Positions 1-8,115 of a DNA stretch of 64,000 nucleotides are shown here, in pieces. Source of the stretch: DATHTS01 sp041940425. GTDB taxonomy: Bacteria; Acidobacteriota; Blastocatellia; Pyrinomonadales; Pyrinomonadaceae. The stretch is taken from the NCBI GenBank assembly GCA_041940425.1, contig JBGTSF010000009.1, forward strand, positions 31,883-95,882, read 5' to 3'. Position 1 is the stretch's first letter, and the number at the start of each line of letters is the position of its first letter. The translations under genes and the position numbers were made by a program. The notes below the pieces were generated by a model. The model had not been told where the DNA came from, did no database searches, and saw only the letters and a program-made list of their open reading frames with translations.

Positions 1-486
1 GTCGGCGAAAAGACTTATATCGCTTACGATGTGAAAATAGGCAACCGCGTGAAAATAAATGCTATGGTTTACATCTGCGCGGCTGTTACAATAGAAGACG
101 GCGTGATGATTTCCGCCTCTACCACATTTACCAACGACCGTTTCCCGCGCGCGACATTTCCCGATCTGAAAAATTTAAGACCGAGTGAGCCGGACGAACA
201 CACTCTGCCGACGCTGGTGAGAGAAGGCGCGACCATCGGCGCGGGTTGCGTCATCGGAAACGATCTAACAATCGGACGCTGGGCGATGGTCGGAATGGGT
301 TCGGTCGTTACAAAGAGCGTTCCCGACTTTCATCTCGTGTTGGGTTCGCCCGCTCGTTCGATCGGCGCGGTCTGCAAATGCGGACGGCTTTTTCACAAAT
401 TCGACGAAAATGCGGAACGGAGGGAATTTAAATGCGTATGTGGTTTGGGCTACGAAATTGAAAATCGTGAGGTCAGCGAAATATGA
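1..486 (+). CDS. Hexapeptide-repeat acyltransferase, 5' end outside the window
   Basis: The reading frame is open from base 1, so the start lies upstream; about 161 residues are visible. Left-handed beta-helix hexapeptides (IGAGCVIGNDLTIG, VGMGSVV) and the closing GSPAR motif identify a sugar O- or N-acyltransferase of the WbpD/WlbB/PglD-like type, normally trimeric, cytoplasmic and acting on nucleotide-sugar or sugar precursors of surface polysaccharide. The C-terminus carries CKCG and CVCG about 24 residues apart, which looks like a small zinc ribbon seen in some of these acyltransferases. It overlaps the next gene by ATGA (483-486), implying translational coupling. The exact acyl acceptor cannot be told from the sequence. 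Confidence 0.85.
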   Translation, partial: VGEKTYIAYDVKIGNRVKINAMVYICAAVTIEDGVMISASTTFTNDRFPRATFPDLKNLRPSEPDEHTLPTLVREGATIGAGCVIGNDLTIGRWAMVGMGSVVTKSVPDFHLVLGSPARSIGAVCKCGRLFHKFDENAERREFKCVCGLGYEIENREVSEI

Positions 487-887
487 AAAATGATAAAACG
501 GACGAAGAATTCGACGCGTTTCTCGAAGATTTGACGGGCAAGATAAAAGTGCATGCCAAAAACGAGTATAAAGCCGAACTCCGCCGGAGTCCGCTCGTCA
601 AAACGCTCGGCTGGCTGTGGATTTTGTCCATGGTCTTCGCTTTCGTCGTCGCGATTTACGGATTTTTCAAAATTCCTTACGCGCCGATCAGAGAGGTCAA
701 CGGCAGATATTACGCGAAATACGACCGACCTTCTACGAGGGAAGAGTATGAGCGGTATAATTACTGGATGAGTATGGTTTTCATCGCGATCGGCACGACG
801 GTTCCGCTCGCTTTCTTATACATCGCGCTGGATTCGCGCGAACGAAAGAAAAATAATATACCGGTCGAGAAAAATGTCTTCGAATAA
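483..887 (+). CDS. Small two-helix membrane protein, unknown function
   Basis: This 134-residue protein has two clear hydrophobic segments (about residues 41-62 and 95-116) separated by a loop of about 32 residues rich in Tyr, Arg and Glu, and charged ends. I recognise no family. It starts in the ATGA overlap with the upstream acyltransferase and itself overlaps the downstream oxidoreductase by 14 bases (874-887), so it belongs to the polysaccharide operon. It may be an accessory membrane subunit, but that is only positional inference. Confidence 0.75.
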   Translation: MKNDKTDEEFDAFLEDLTGKIKVHAKNEYKAELRRSPLVKTLGWLWILSMVFAFVVAIYGFFKIPYAPIREVNGRYYAKYDRPSTREEYERYNYWMSMVFIAIGTTVPLAFLYIALDSRERKKNNIPVEKNVFE

Positions 888-2328
888 CCAAAACATCGCC
901 GTTATCGGAAGCGGTTTTCTCGGTTTGACGCTCGCTTTGCGGCTTAGCGAGGCGGGAAATCGTGTAACCGTTTTCGAATCCGCGCCGGAAATCGGCGGGC
1001 TGGCAAGCGCGTGGCGGATCGGCGATTTTACGTGGGACAAACATTATCACGTAACGCTTCTTTCGGATTCTTACACCAGAAAAATCGTCGAAGAAATCGG
1101 CTTAGCGGACGAGTTCGAATGGGTGGAAACGAAAACCGGATTTTATTCCGGCGGAAGTTTGTATTCGATGTCGAACACACTGGAATTTTTAAAATTTCCG
1201 CCGCTCGATTTGATTTCCAAATTTCGTTTGGGCGCGACGATTTTTTACGCTTCAAAAGTGAAAAATTGGAAATCGCTCGAAAAAATTCCGGTCGAAGATT
1301 GGCTTGTCAGACTTTCGGGCAGAAAAACATTTGAAAAAATGTGGAAACCGCTTCTCAAAGCGAAATTGGGCGAAGCCTATCGGGAAACTTCCGCCGCGTT
1401 TATCTGGGCGACGATCCAGAGAATGTATGCGGCGCGCAATTCCGGTTTGAAAAAGGAAATGTTCGGCTACGTGCGCGGCGGTTATGCGCGAGTTCTGGAA
1501 AAATTCGGCGAATATCTACGGGAAGAAGGCGTGGAAATTCAATTGAATTCGTATGTTGAGAAAATCGAAAAATTGAATGATGGAAAAATTAATTTAACCG
1601 CCAAGAACGCGGAGAACGCTAAGGAAATCAATATAAAAAAAAGTGAAACTGTTTTTTCAAACGTAGTCGTAAATACATCGAGCGGGTTAAATTTTTCCAA
1701 AAAAAACTTTGCGTCCTCCGCGTCCTTGGCGGTTCAATCTTCTTTTGATTCGGTTATCTTAACTTGCCCGTCAAACATTGCCGCGAAAATTCTGCCGCAA
1801 TTGTCGGACGAAGAAAGCGCGAAACTCGAAAATATAAAATATCAAGGCATCGTCTGCGCGTCCGCATTGATGAAAAAATCTCTGTCGGAATTTTATGTTA
1901 CGAACATCACGGACGAATCGCCGTTTACGGGAATTATCGAAATGACCGCGCTCGTGGACAAAAAATATTTCGGCGGAAACGCGCTCGTTTATCTGCCGAA
2001 ATACGCCGCGCCGGATGATGAGCTTTTTGAGAAAACGGACGCGGAGATCGAAGAAATATTTTTGAACGCGCTCGAAAAAATGTATCCGCATTTTACCAAA
2101 AAAGATGTCCTGGCATTTAAAATCTCGCGCGTGCGGAATGTTTTCCCTATTCCGACTTTAAACTATTCGGAAACGATTCCGGGCGTGAAAACTTCGCTCG
2201 AAAATATCTTTATCGTCAATTCGGCGCAGATCACGAACGGAACTTTGAACGTCAATGAAACGGTTCAGTTAGCTGAGAAATTTATTAGCCACGAACAAAC
2301 ACGAACAGACACAAAAAAAAATCAATAA
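874..2328 (+). CDS. FAD-dependent amine-oxidase-like oxidoreductase carrying an in-frame repeat insertion
   Basis: The N-terminus has a dinucleotide-binding GSGFLG (residues 12-17) followed by the ESAPEIGGLASAW signature of the protoporphyrinogen oxidase/UDP-galactopyranose mutase-like flavoproteins. In polysaccharide loci such proteins are usually annotated as NAD(P)/FAD-dependent oxidoreductases of unknown substrate. Residues about 241-287 are encoded by an inverted repeat (1596-1734) and look foreign to the fold; the normal text resumes at FDSVILTCPSN. The last residues (HEQTRTDTKKNQ) are also encoded by a different intergenic hairpin (2288-2360). A paralogue lies at 3512-4834, with a deacetylase between. 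The flavoprotein family is clear; the substrate is unknown. Confidence 0.85.
   Translation: MSSNNQNIAVIGSGFLGLTLALRLSEAGNRVTVFESAPEIGGLASAWRIGDFTWDKHYHVTLLSDSYTRKIVEEIGLADEFEWVETKTGFYSGGSLYSMSNTLEFLKFPPLDLISKFRLGATIFYASKVKNWKSLEKIPVEDWLVRLSGRKTFEKMWKPLLKAKLGEAYRETSAAFIWATIQRMYAARNSGLKKEMFGYVRGGYARVLEKFGEYLREEGVEIQLNSYVEKIEKLNDGKINLTAKNAENAKEINIKKSETVFSNVVVNTSSGLNFSKKNFASSASLAVQSSFDSVILTCPSNIAAKILPQLSDEESAKLENIKYQGIVCASALMKKSLSEFYVTNITDESPFTGIIEMTALVDKKYFGGNALVYLPKYAAPDDELFEKTDAEIEEIFLNALEKMYPHFTKKDVLAFKISRVRNVFPIPTLNYSETIPGVKTSLENIFIVNSAQITNGTLNVNETVQLAEKFISHEQTRTDTKKNQ
1596..1734. repeat. Inverted repeat inside a coding region
   Basis: Left arm 1596-1624 and right arm 1706-1734 are near-perfect reverse complements (about 26 of 29 positions; core CCGCCAAGNACGCGGAG). 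The 81-nt spacer keeps the reading frame of the oxidoreductase open. It resembles the intergenic hairpins elsewhere in this window, but here it lies inside a gene. Confidence 0.9.
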
Positions 2329-2360
2329 AACTTTCGTGTTCTTTCGTGTTTGTTCGTGGC
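2288..2360. repeat. Inverted repeat, CACGAA-type hairpin
   Basis: The arms begin GCCACGAACAAACACGAA and end TTCGTGTTTGTTCGTGGC. The left arm encodes the C-terminus of the oxidoreductase; the right arm ends 9 nt before the deacetylase start. Related hairpins of the same type are at 27326-27410 and, more divergently, 32359-32435. Confidence 0.9.
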
Positions 2361-2369
2361 AAAAATATT

Positions 2370-3353
2370 ATGAAACCGATTGCAAGTCTAAGTTTAGACC
2401 TCGACAACAAATGGTCGTATATGAAAACGCACGGCGATGCGGGCTGGGAGACGTTTCCTTCATATCTCGACGTTTGCGTGCCGCGCGTTCTGAAATTTTT
2501 GAAAGAGAGAGATTTGCAGATCACGTTTTTTATCGTCGGGCAGGATGCGGATTTGGAAAAAAATCGCGATGCGCTCGGACAAATTTCCGAAGCCGGACAT
2601 GAGATCGGAAATCATTCGTATAAACACGAACCGTGGCTGCATCTTTACTCAAAACCGGAACTCGAAACGGAGTTTGAAAAAACCGAAAAAGCGATTGCGA
2701 AAATCACAGATCAAAAACTCGCCGGCTTTCGCGGTCCGGGTTATTCGCTTTCGCCGACGGTTTTGGAAGTTTTAGCCGCGCGCGGTTACGAATACGATTG
2801 TTCGACTCTGCCGACCTATATCGCGCCGCTCGCGCGGGCGTATTATTTTTTCAAATCGCCGGAAATGTCTGATGAGGAAAAAGAAAAGCGCAAAAAACTG
2901 TTCGGCAAATTTTCCGATGGTTTTCAATCTTTAAAAACTTACAAATGGCGGATCAGCGAAAAAGAATTGACGGAAATTCCGGTTACGACTCTGCCGGTTT
3001 TCAAAACTCCGATTCACGCTAGCTACATTATCTATCTTTCGACGTTCTCAAAATTCGCCGCGCGAAGTTACTGGCGTGCGGCTCTGAAAATGTGCAAAAT
3101 GACGGGCGTTCAGCCTTCGCTTTTGCTACACCCGCTCGATTTTCTTTCGGGCGAAGACGTGCCGGAGCTAAAATTTTTTCCGGCGATGAATCTGCCGAGC
3201 GGGAAAAAATTGGAGTTTGTCGGCGAGATTCTGGAAATTTACGCGAAAGAATTCGAGATCGTTAATATGCGGACGCACGCCGATTTTGTAAAGGAAAAGA
3301 AAACTGCCGTCAGAGCCATCGGCGAATTCGGGGCGCAATCGCAAACGCCGTGA
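2370..3353 (+). CDS. Polysaccharide deacetylase (NodB homology, CE4)
   Basis: The protein has about 327 residues from the ATG at 2370; an earlier in-frame start at 2346 would lie inside the hairpin and is rejected. The NodB metal-binding features are visible: the Asp pair in SLDLDNK (residues 7-14) and the NHSYKH H-x3-H motif (about residues 81-86), followed by FRGPGYS. These enzymes remove N-acetyl groups from amino sugars in a divalent-metal-dependent reaction. The gene lies between two paralogous FAD oxidoreductases in a polysaccharide cluster, so the substrate is probably a cell-surface glycan or its lipid-linked precursor. The TFFIVGQDAD segment is typical of the exosortase/EPS-linked subgroup. 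Confidence 0.88.
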   Translation: MKPIASLSLDLDNKWSYMKTHGDAGWETFPSYLDVCVPRVLKFLKERDLQITFFIVGQDADLEKNRDALGQISEAGHEIGNHSYKHEPWLHLYSKPELETEFEKTEKAIAKITDQKLAGFRGPGYSLSPTVLEVLAARGYEYDCSTLPTYIAPLARAYYFFKSPEMSDEEKEKRKKLFGKFSDGFQSLKTYKWRISEKELTEIPVTTLPVFKTPIHASYIIYLSTFSKFAARSYWRAALKMCKMTGVQPSLLLHPLDFLSGEDVPELKFFPAMNLPSGKKLEFVGEILEIYAKEFEIVNMRTHADFVKEKKTAVRAIGEFGAQSQTP

Positions 3354-3390
3354 AAAGGATGAATTTGATAATTCGCCGTTTTCTCTGCGC

Positions 3391-3462
3391 TCTCTGTGCA
3401 ATCTCCGTGTTCTCTGTGGTTAGTAAATTTTTAACACAGAGAACACGGAGATTGCACAGAGA
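3391..3462. repeat. Inverted repeat, CACAGAG-type hairpin
   Basis: Two 32-nt arms (3391-3422 and 3431-3462) are almost perfect reverse complements, built from the units TCTCTGTG and CTCCGTGT. The hairpin fills the gap between the deacetylase and the next oxidoreductase. It keeps a reading frame open, which makes the downstream gene look about 54 residues longer than it should be. Confidence 0.93.
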
Positions 3463-3511
3463 AATAAAGGGCATTTTCTTTTTGCAAAAAGAAAACAACT
3501 CCGGAAAATTT

Positions 3512-4834
3512 ATGAAAAACGAAAAGCCGATCGCCATTATCGGAGCGGGACTCGCCGGTTTGACCGCCGCCGATTTTCTGCACGGTCGGAATGCGCCTTT
3601 CGTGCTTTTCGAGGCGGGAAAAAAGATCGCCGGACTCGCCGCGAGTTTTAAGGATGAAGAGGGTTTCAGTTACGATTTCGGAGCGCATTTTATTACCAAC
3701 CGTCTGGCGGACGCGATCGGTGTCGGCGCGGATTGCCGGACGGTAAAATATTACGGTGAAACGGTCTGGCTCGGCGGAAAAACATACAAGTATCCTTTCG
3801 GTCTGATCAAAATTCCGCGAATGACCTGGAGTGGAATCAAAAGCAAATTAAAATCTCTGAATAACGGACACGCGCCCGAATCCGCCGCCCAATGGTTTCG
3901 CAAAAATTACGGCGCGGCTCTTGCTGATGAGGTCGCACTGCCTCTGATCGAAGCCTGGTCGGGCGCGAATGCCGGAGATCTATCGGCGGCGGTCGGCGAT
4001 TCTCTACCCGGAAGTATCGGGAAAACTCTCTATTTGAAAGCGGCGAGCCGTCTGACCGGACGCGCCGTCGCCTGCGGCTACAACCGCGAAATGCCCGAAA
4101 AGGCGAGCGTCTATCACGTCTATCCGAAAGCGGGCGTTTCCACTTTGTGCGAAAAACTGGCGGAAGATTTGCGGGATAAAATCCGGCTCGAATCGCCGGT
4201 CGAAGAGATCATTGTCGAAAATGAAAAGGTCGTCGCCGTCAGATCGAAAGGCGAACTGACGGAAGTTTCCGCCGTCGTCAGCACCGCCCCCGCCAACATT
4301 CTGGCGAAACTGGTGAAGGGAACGGATGCGCTCAAAGGATTTTCAAAATTCCGCTACCGCCCGATGATTTTTGTCAATATAAAATTCGACGGTCGCGGAC
4401 TTCTCACCGATACGGTTCTCTGGTTTCCCGAACGCGAATTTCCCTTTTTCCGTCTGACCGAAGCGACGCTTTCGATGCCCTGGCTCGCGCCCGCCGGCAA
4501 GACGATCATCACCGCTGACATCGGCTGTGAAAAAGGCGACGAGTTTTGGGAAATGGACGAAGAAAAATTAATTGAACTTTGTCTGGAAAATTTGACGAGA
4601 ATTATCCCGAACGCGAGAGAAAAATTTCTCGGCGGAACAGTGTTAAAAACGCCGATCGCTTATCCGAAATTTCTCATAGAATACGAAACCGAACGCCGCG
4701 CGTTTGAATCATCAACCAATATCGAAAATCTCTTAAGCGTCGGGCGCAACGGCGAATTCGCGCATATTTTTATGGAAGACGTTTACTGGCGGACGCGGAA
4801 AAAGCTCCGCAAGTTTTTGGAGCGGCAGTTATAG
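3512..4834 (+). CDS. FAD-dependent oxidoreductase, protoporphyrinogen-oxidase-like
   Basis: The protein has 440 residues from the ATG at 3512, immediately before KPIAIIGAGLAGLTAADFL, the Rossmann FAD motif (GAGLAG, residues 11-16). Further upstream, the open frame is hairpin sequence. The LAASF segment and the DFGAHF motif match amine-oxidase/UDP-galactopyranose-mutase-like flavoproteins. It is a divergent paralogue of the gene at 874-2328 and lacks that gene's internal insertion. It probably modifies a sugar or lipid-linked intermediate in the same surface-polysaccharide pathway. The next gene starts about 45 bases downstream. Confidence 0.86.
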   Translation: MKNEKPIAIIGAGLAGLTAADFLHGRNAPFVLFEAGKKIAGLAASFKDEEGFSYDFGAHFITNRLADAIGVGADCRTVKYYGETVWLGGKTYKYPFGLIKIPRMTWSGIKSKLKSLNNGHAPESAAQWFRKNYGAALADEVALPLIEAWSGANAGDLSAAVGDSLPGSIGKTLYLKAASRLTGRAVACGYNREMPEKASVYHVYPKAGVSTLCEKLAEDLRDKIRLESPVEEIIVENEKVVAVRSKGELTEVSAVVSTAPANILAKLVKGTDALKGFSKFRYRPMIFVNIKFDGRGLLTDTVLWFPEREFPFFRLTEATLSMPWLAPAGKTIITADIGCEKGDEFWEMDEEKLIELCLENLTRIIPNAREKFLGGTVLKTPIAYPKFLIEYETERRAFESSTNIENLLSVGRNGEFAHIFMEDVYWRTRKKLRKFLERQL

Positions 4835-4878
4835 AAAGTAAGAGTTATATTTATTACGGATTCTCGGCAGCCGCGCTC

Positions 4879-6423
4879 GTGATAGTCGTGCTGATCGCTT
4901 CGTTGAGCCTGAATAACGGCTTTTCCGGCGATCAGGCGTTGTTTTTGATCTACGCGAAAGCGATAGACGGCGGCGCGGTTTTATACCGTGATGTCTGGGA
5001 CATCAAACAGCCCGCGATCTTCGTTTTTTATCTGCTCGGCGGAAAATTGTTCGGCTTTACCGAAACCGGCATACATCTTTTTGAAATCATTTATTGGCTC
5101 GGTTTCGGCGTTTTGCTCGTTGCCGGTTTGAAAAAATATTTTGCAAATCCGCTTTTCGCCGTCTTAACACCGCTTTTTACGATCGGCATTTATTACACGG
5201 TTTCGGGAAACCTGCATCTGACGCAGGCGGAAGCCTTGGTCGGTTTTCCGCTTTTTTTGTCGCTGTGGTGTTGTCTGAAATTTTTGGAAAATCCCGACAG
5301 AAAATTTTTTCTGGTTTTATCGGGATTTTTCGGCGGCATCGTTTTGACTTTTAAGTTGCTTTTTCTGCCGATACTTCTTGCGTTCTGGTTTTGCCTGTCC
5401 GCGTTTTTCCGTTTTCCGTTTGAAAAAAACGCGAAACGGATTTTGATTTCCGGCGGAGCGATTTTTTCCGGTTTATTGATCCCGCTTGCTCTGGTCATAA
5501 TTTATTTTGCACTGAACGGCGCGCTTGGCGATCTTTATTACACGACATTTGTTTACCCGTCCAACGCCGTCGTCGAGATAACCAAAATGGAGGATCGAAC
5601 CGGGCATCTGACGGGCGGACTCGTCTGGTTTTTCAAATCTTATTTCCCCGCCATCGTGCTGACGGCTATTTTCTTGCTTTTCAATATAAAATCTTTTTTT
5701 AGCCGTCAACAAAATAAGGTAAAACTCGCGGCGCGAAGCGAGAATTTTTTATTCGCGGGTTTGTTTATCTGGCTTTTTGCAGGGCTTGCCGTCATCCTGA
5801 TCCAGAGGCTTTCGTGGTGGGAATATCATTATTCTCTGCTGATGATCCCGGCGGGAATTCTCGCGGTCAAAGGCATTGAGAATATTTTTGAAAAAATAAA
5901 AACCGATCCGAACGTTCGCCGTAAAACGCTCGCCTACGCGTTTTTTTTGTTAATCATCATTCTATTATTTTTTCCGACGCGGCGCAGACTGGCGCATAAA
6001 ATCCATCAAGCGGGCAGTGCCGAAATTATAAAAATCGGCGACCGGCAAGCCAAAGTCACGGGCGACGCTCTGCCGGATTACAGATCCATCTCCGCCGACA
6101 CCGCTTTTCTGGCAGAGGAAAATCCTAAGCCTGCGATCTTTGTCGTTTCCAATCCGCTCTATTATTATCTTTCCGGTTCGCCGCCCGTTTTCGCCAGCAA
6201 CGGCGCGATGACGGATATGTTCACCGGTTTCGAATGGCAAAGGCTCAACCGCGAAATATCGGAAAAACCGCCCGGGTATATTTTTATCGAAACATACCGG
6301 CTCGAGCCGATCGCGGAAGAAAATCCGTTTTTTATAAATATGATTAGAGAGAATTATTCTGTCCGTTCAACCGGCGACAGAGGTTCGTTTTATAAATTGA
6401 ACGCGCTTTGCTGTTCAAATTAG
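4879..6423 (+). CDS. Multi-pass membrane glycosyltransferase, GT39/ArnT-like
   Basis: The product has about 514 residues with roughly ten hydrophobic helices and a C-terminal globular part. After the first helix come SGDQALF and YRDVWDIKQPAIFVFY, the periplasmic acidic-loop arrangement of dolichyl-phosphate-mannose/ArnT-type transferases. These use a polyprenyl-phosphate sugar on the outer face of the inner membrane. The listed start is a GTG at 4879. The same frame is open back through 4831 (encoding YIYYGFSAAALV, which lengthens the first helix), but I see no ATG, GTG or TTG there. The true start may therefore be a rarer codon, or the gene may be coupled to the upstream stop at 4834. Confidence 0.8.
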   Translation: MIVVLIASLSLNNGFSGDQALFLIYAKAIDGGAVLYRDVWDIKQPAIFVFYLLGGKLFGFTETGIHLFEIIYWLGFGVLLVAGLKKYFANPLFAVLTPLFTIGIYYTVSGNLHLTQAEALVGFPLFLSLWCCLKFLENPDRKFFLVLSGFFGGIVLTFKLLFLPILLAFWFCLSAFFRFPFEKNAKRILISGGAIFSGLLIPLALVIIYFALNGALGDLYYTTFVYPSNAVVEITKMEDRTGHLTGGLVWFFKSYFPAIVLTAIFLLFNIKSFFSRQQNKVKLAARSENFLFAGLFIWLFAGLAVILIQRLSWWEYHYSLLMIPAGILAVKGIENIFEKIKTDPNVRRKTLAYAFFLLIIILLFFPTRRRLAHKIHQAGSAEIIKIGDRQAKVTGDALPDYRSISADTAFLAEENPKPAIFVVSNPLYYYLSGSPPVFASNGAMTDMFTGFEWQRLNREISEKPPGYIFIETYRLEPIAEENPFFINMIRENYSVRSTGDRGSFYKLNALCCSN

Positions 6424-6537
6424 CTAAAACGAATTTAATTTGCTTCTCGCCGATACAGCATCACGGCAATGTTGTCCGGCTGTATAACACTTTTAGCAGA
6501 TGTCTTAATTTCATCCCGCTTTCGGTCATAAATTAAA

Positions 6538-6867
6538 TCACATCGAAACTTTATCGTGCGCATTGTGGGACTGAATACCATGAATCAAGCTGGCGCCGCC
6601 GCGAATTGCCGACGCGAGATGAATCGCTTCGGTCATCTGTTCCATATTCGAGCCGTTTTCCAAACTGGAATTCGTAAACGCCTCGATGCAATACGGGCAT
6701 TGCACCGTGACGGCAACCGCCAGACCGATCAGTGCCTTTTCGCGTTTCGATAACGCGCCTTCTTCCTGACACGCCTGATACCACGCCTGAAATTTCTCGA
6801 AAAGTTCCGGCTTGTATTTGGCGATGTCGCCGAATCTCTGCAAATCTTCTTCGTTGTAATAGTGCAT
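6538..6867 (-). CDS. AhpD-like protein of the arsenosugar-associated peroxidase-like family
   Basis: At 109 residues, it contains the redox motif CPYCIEAF inside the carboxymuconolactone-decarboxylase/AhpD fold, preceded by LSKREKALIGLAVAVTVQ. The opening MHYYNEEDLQRF and the RGGASLIHG segment are typical of proteins annotated as arsenosugar biosynthesis-associated peroxidase-like, which usually neighbour a radical-SAM ArsS. No ArsS or ArsM is present in this window. The gene is transcribed with the DinB-family gene upstream of it (gap 38 bases), and a DUF2064 transferase lies divergently nearby. Confidence 0.85.
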   Translation of the reverse strand: MHYYNEEDLQRFGDIAKYKPELFEKFQAWYQACQEEGALSKREKALIGLAVAVTVQCPYCIEAFTNSSLENGSNMEQMTEAIHLASAIRGGASLIHGIQSHNAHDKVSM

Positions 6868-6876
6868 AAAAATTTA

Positions 6877-6907
6877 GTTCAAAGTTTCAGGTTCAAGGTT
6901 CAAAGTT
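6877..6907. repeat. Four heptamers, GTTCAAA-type
   Basis: GTTCAAA, GTTTCAG, GTTCAAG and GTTCAAA follow each other directly in the gap between two minus-strand genes, running up to the stop codon of the DinB-family gene. Unlike most repeats in this window, it has no inverted partner nearby. Confidence 0.8.
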
Positions 6908-7400
6908 AATTTCCGTTATTTTGAAATTTCAGTAAAAAATTTTCGATCTGACGGCGATGGCGCAGGATGTGAACGATCGCGTGTTCGAGAAGCTGTTCGA
7001 GATCGTATGTGCCGCCCCAGCGCGTTTTTATCACGACGCCGACTATTTCATCATCCGACATTTCCCAGCGTCCTTCGAGCGTCCGCGCCGTGTAGTCGAG
7101 CATCTTGTCAGTCTCCCCGCCGATCTCTTCGTAAGCGATTTGTTTGTTATCGAGCGGCGCGGCTTCCATCGAAAAATGATCTCGTATGTAATTTGCATAT
7201 CCGTAACCGGCGCGGACGACGTGCGACATAACAGTCTGGATCGAACGGCAAGATTCGTCTTCGGTTTCAGCATCGGCGATGCGCTCGTATTCGTTTTTAC
7301 CCGTATTTTCAACAATGAATTTTAATTCAAACGCCGAGCGTTCGTATTCGTCCATCAACGCGCCGACCGCGCCTTTGCGGTAATCTTCCAATGCTTTCAT
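6906..7400 (-). CDS. DinB-family (DinB/YfiT-like) protein
   Basis: The protein has 164 residues from the ATG at 7400 (MKALEDYR). A longer reading to 7496 would overlap the divergent transferase and has a poor N-terminus. The four-helix DinB fold is indicated by a His in SHVVRAGYGY and the late pair in LEHAIVHILRHRRQIE, which together form the usual three-His metal site. Members of this superfamily include thiol-dependent S-transferases and many proteins of unknown function. It lies upstream of the AhpD-like gene in the same direction, so a joint thiol or redox role is possible. Confidence 0.8.
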   Translation of the reverse strand: MKALEDYRKGAVGALMDEYERSAFELKFIVENTGKNEYERIADAETEDESCRSIQTVMSHVVRAGYGYANYIRDHFSMEAAPLDNKQIAYEEIGGETDKMLDYTARTLEGRWEMSDDEIVGVVIKTRWGGTYDLEQLLEHAIVHILRHRRQIENFLLKFQNNGN

Positions 7401-7443
7401 CGTTTTTATAAAAATGAATTTCCTTGTAAAATTTATTCCCGAA

Positions 7444-8115
7444 ATGACACGTGCAGTAATCATTATGGCAAAAGTTCCGACCGCCGGAAATGTCAAAACG
7501 CGGCTTCAGCCTTTTCTTTCCGCCGAAGACTGCTCCGAGCTGTCGGAAGCGTTCTTGCGCGACGCGGTAAATAAAGCGAAAACCGTCTGCGAAAATGTGA
7601 TTCTAGCATATTTGCCGGATGAAAAAATAAATGATCTGAAAAGTATTTTTCCCGCGCAAAATAACATTGTCGAGCAAACCGGAAGCGATCTGGGCGAAAA
7701 AATGTTCAACGCTTTTCAGTTCGCTTTTCATAAAAAAACGGATGCGGTCGTGATGATCGGAACGGACAGCCCGTCCTTTCCGTTCGATTACATCGAACAG
7801 GCTTTCGAATTTCTGGAAACCAATTCAGATGTGGTCTTAGGAAAAACCGAGGACGGCGGATTTTATCTGATCGGTCTGCGGAAACCCGTAAAAGAAATTT
7901 TTGAAAATGTGCGCTGGAGTTCGCCCGATACGTTCGAACAGGTTTTCGAAAATATTCACCGTCTTAATCTGCACCTGCGCGAAGTTCCGTCGTGGTATGA
8001 CGTTGACGAACAAGCGGATTTTGAAAAACTGCGCGAAGAAATTCTGCACAACAAAAACGCGCAGCGGCGCGCGCCGGCGACTTTCGAGCTGATAAACAGA
8101 TGGGAAAAATTTTAG
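7444..8115 (+). CDS. DUF2064/TIGR04282-type glycosyltransferase
   Basis: The protein has 223 residues from the ATG at 7444 (MTRAVIIMAKVPTAGNVKTR), a nucleotidyltransferase/GT-A-like start. GTDSPSFP and GKTEDGGFYLIGL are the conserved motifs of the TIGR04282 family, named arsenosugar biosynthesis or rSAM/selenodomain-associated transferase 1. It is divergent from the DinB gene with a 43-base gap, and its last 16 bases overlap the following acetyltransferase. The partner radical-SAM genes of this family are not in the window, so its acceptor here is uncertain. Confidence 0.85.
   Translation: MTRAVIIMAKVPTAGNVKTRLQPFLSAEDCSELSEAFLRDAVNKAKTVCENVILAYLPDEKINDLKSIFPAQNNIVEQTGSDLGEKMFNAFQFAFHKKTDAVVMIGTDSPSFPFDYIEQAFEFLETNSDVVLGKTEDGGFYLIGLRKPVKEIFENVRWSSPDTFEQVFENIHRLNLHLREVPSWYDVDEQADFEKLREEILHNKNAQRRAPATFELINRWEKF

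Noticed and set aside
3350..3511. N-terminal 54-residue extension of the second oxidoreductase
   Set aside because: The region is the CACAGAG hairpin; the FAD motif follows directly after the ATG at 3512.
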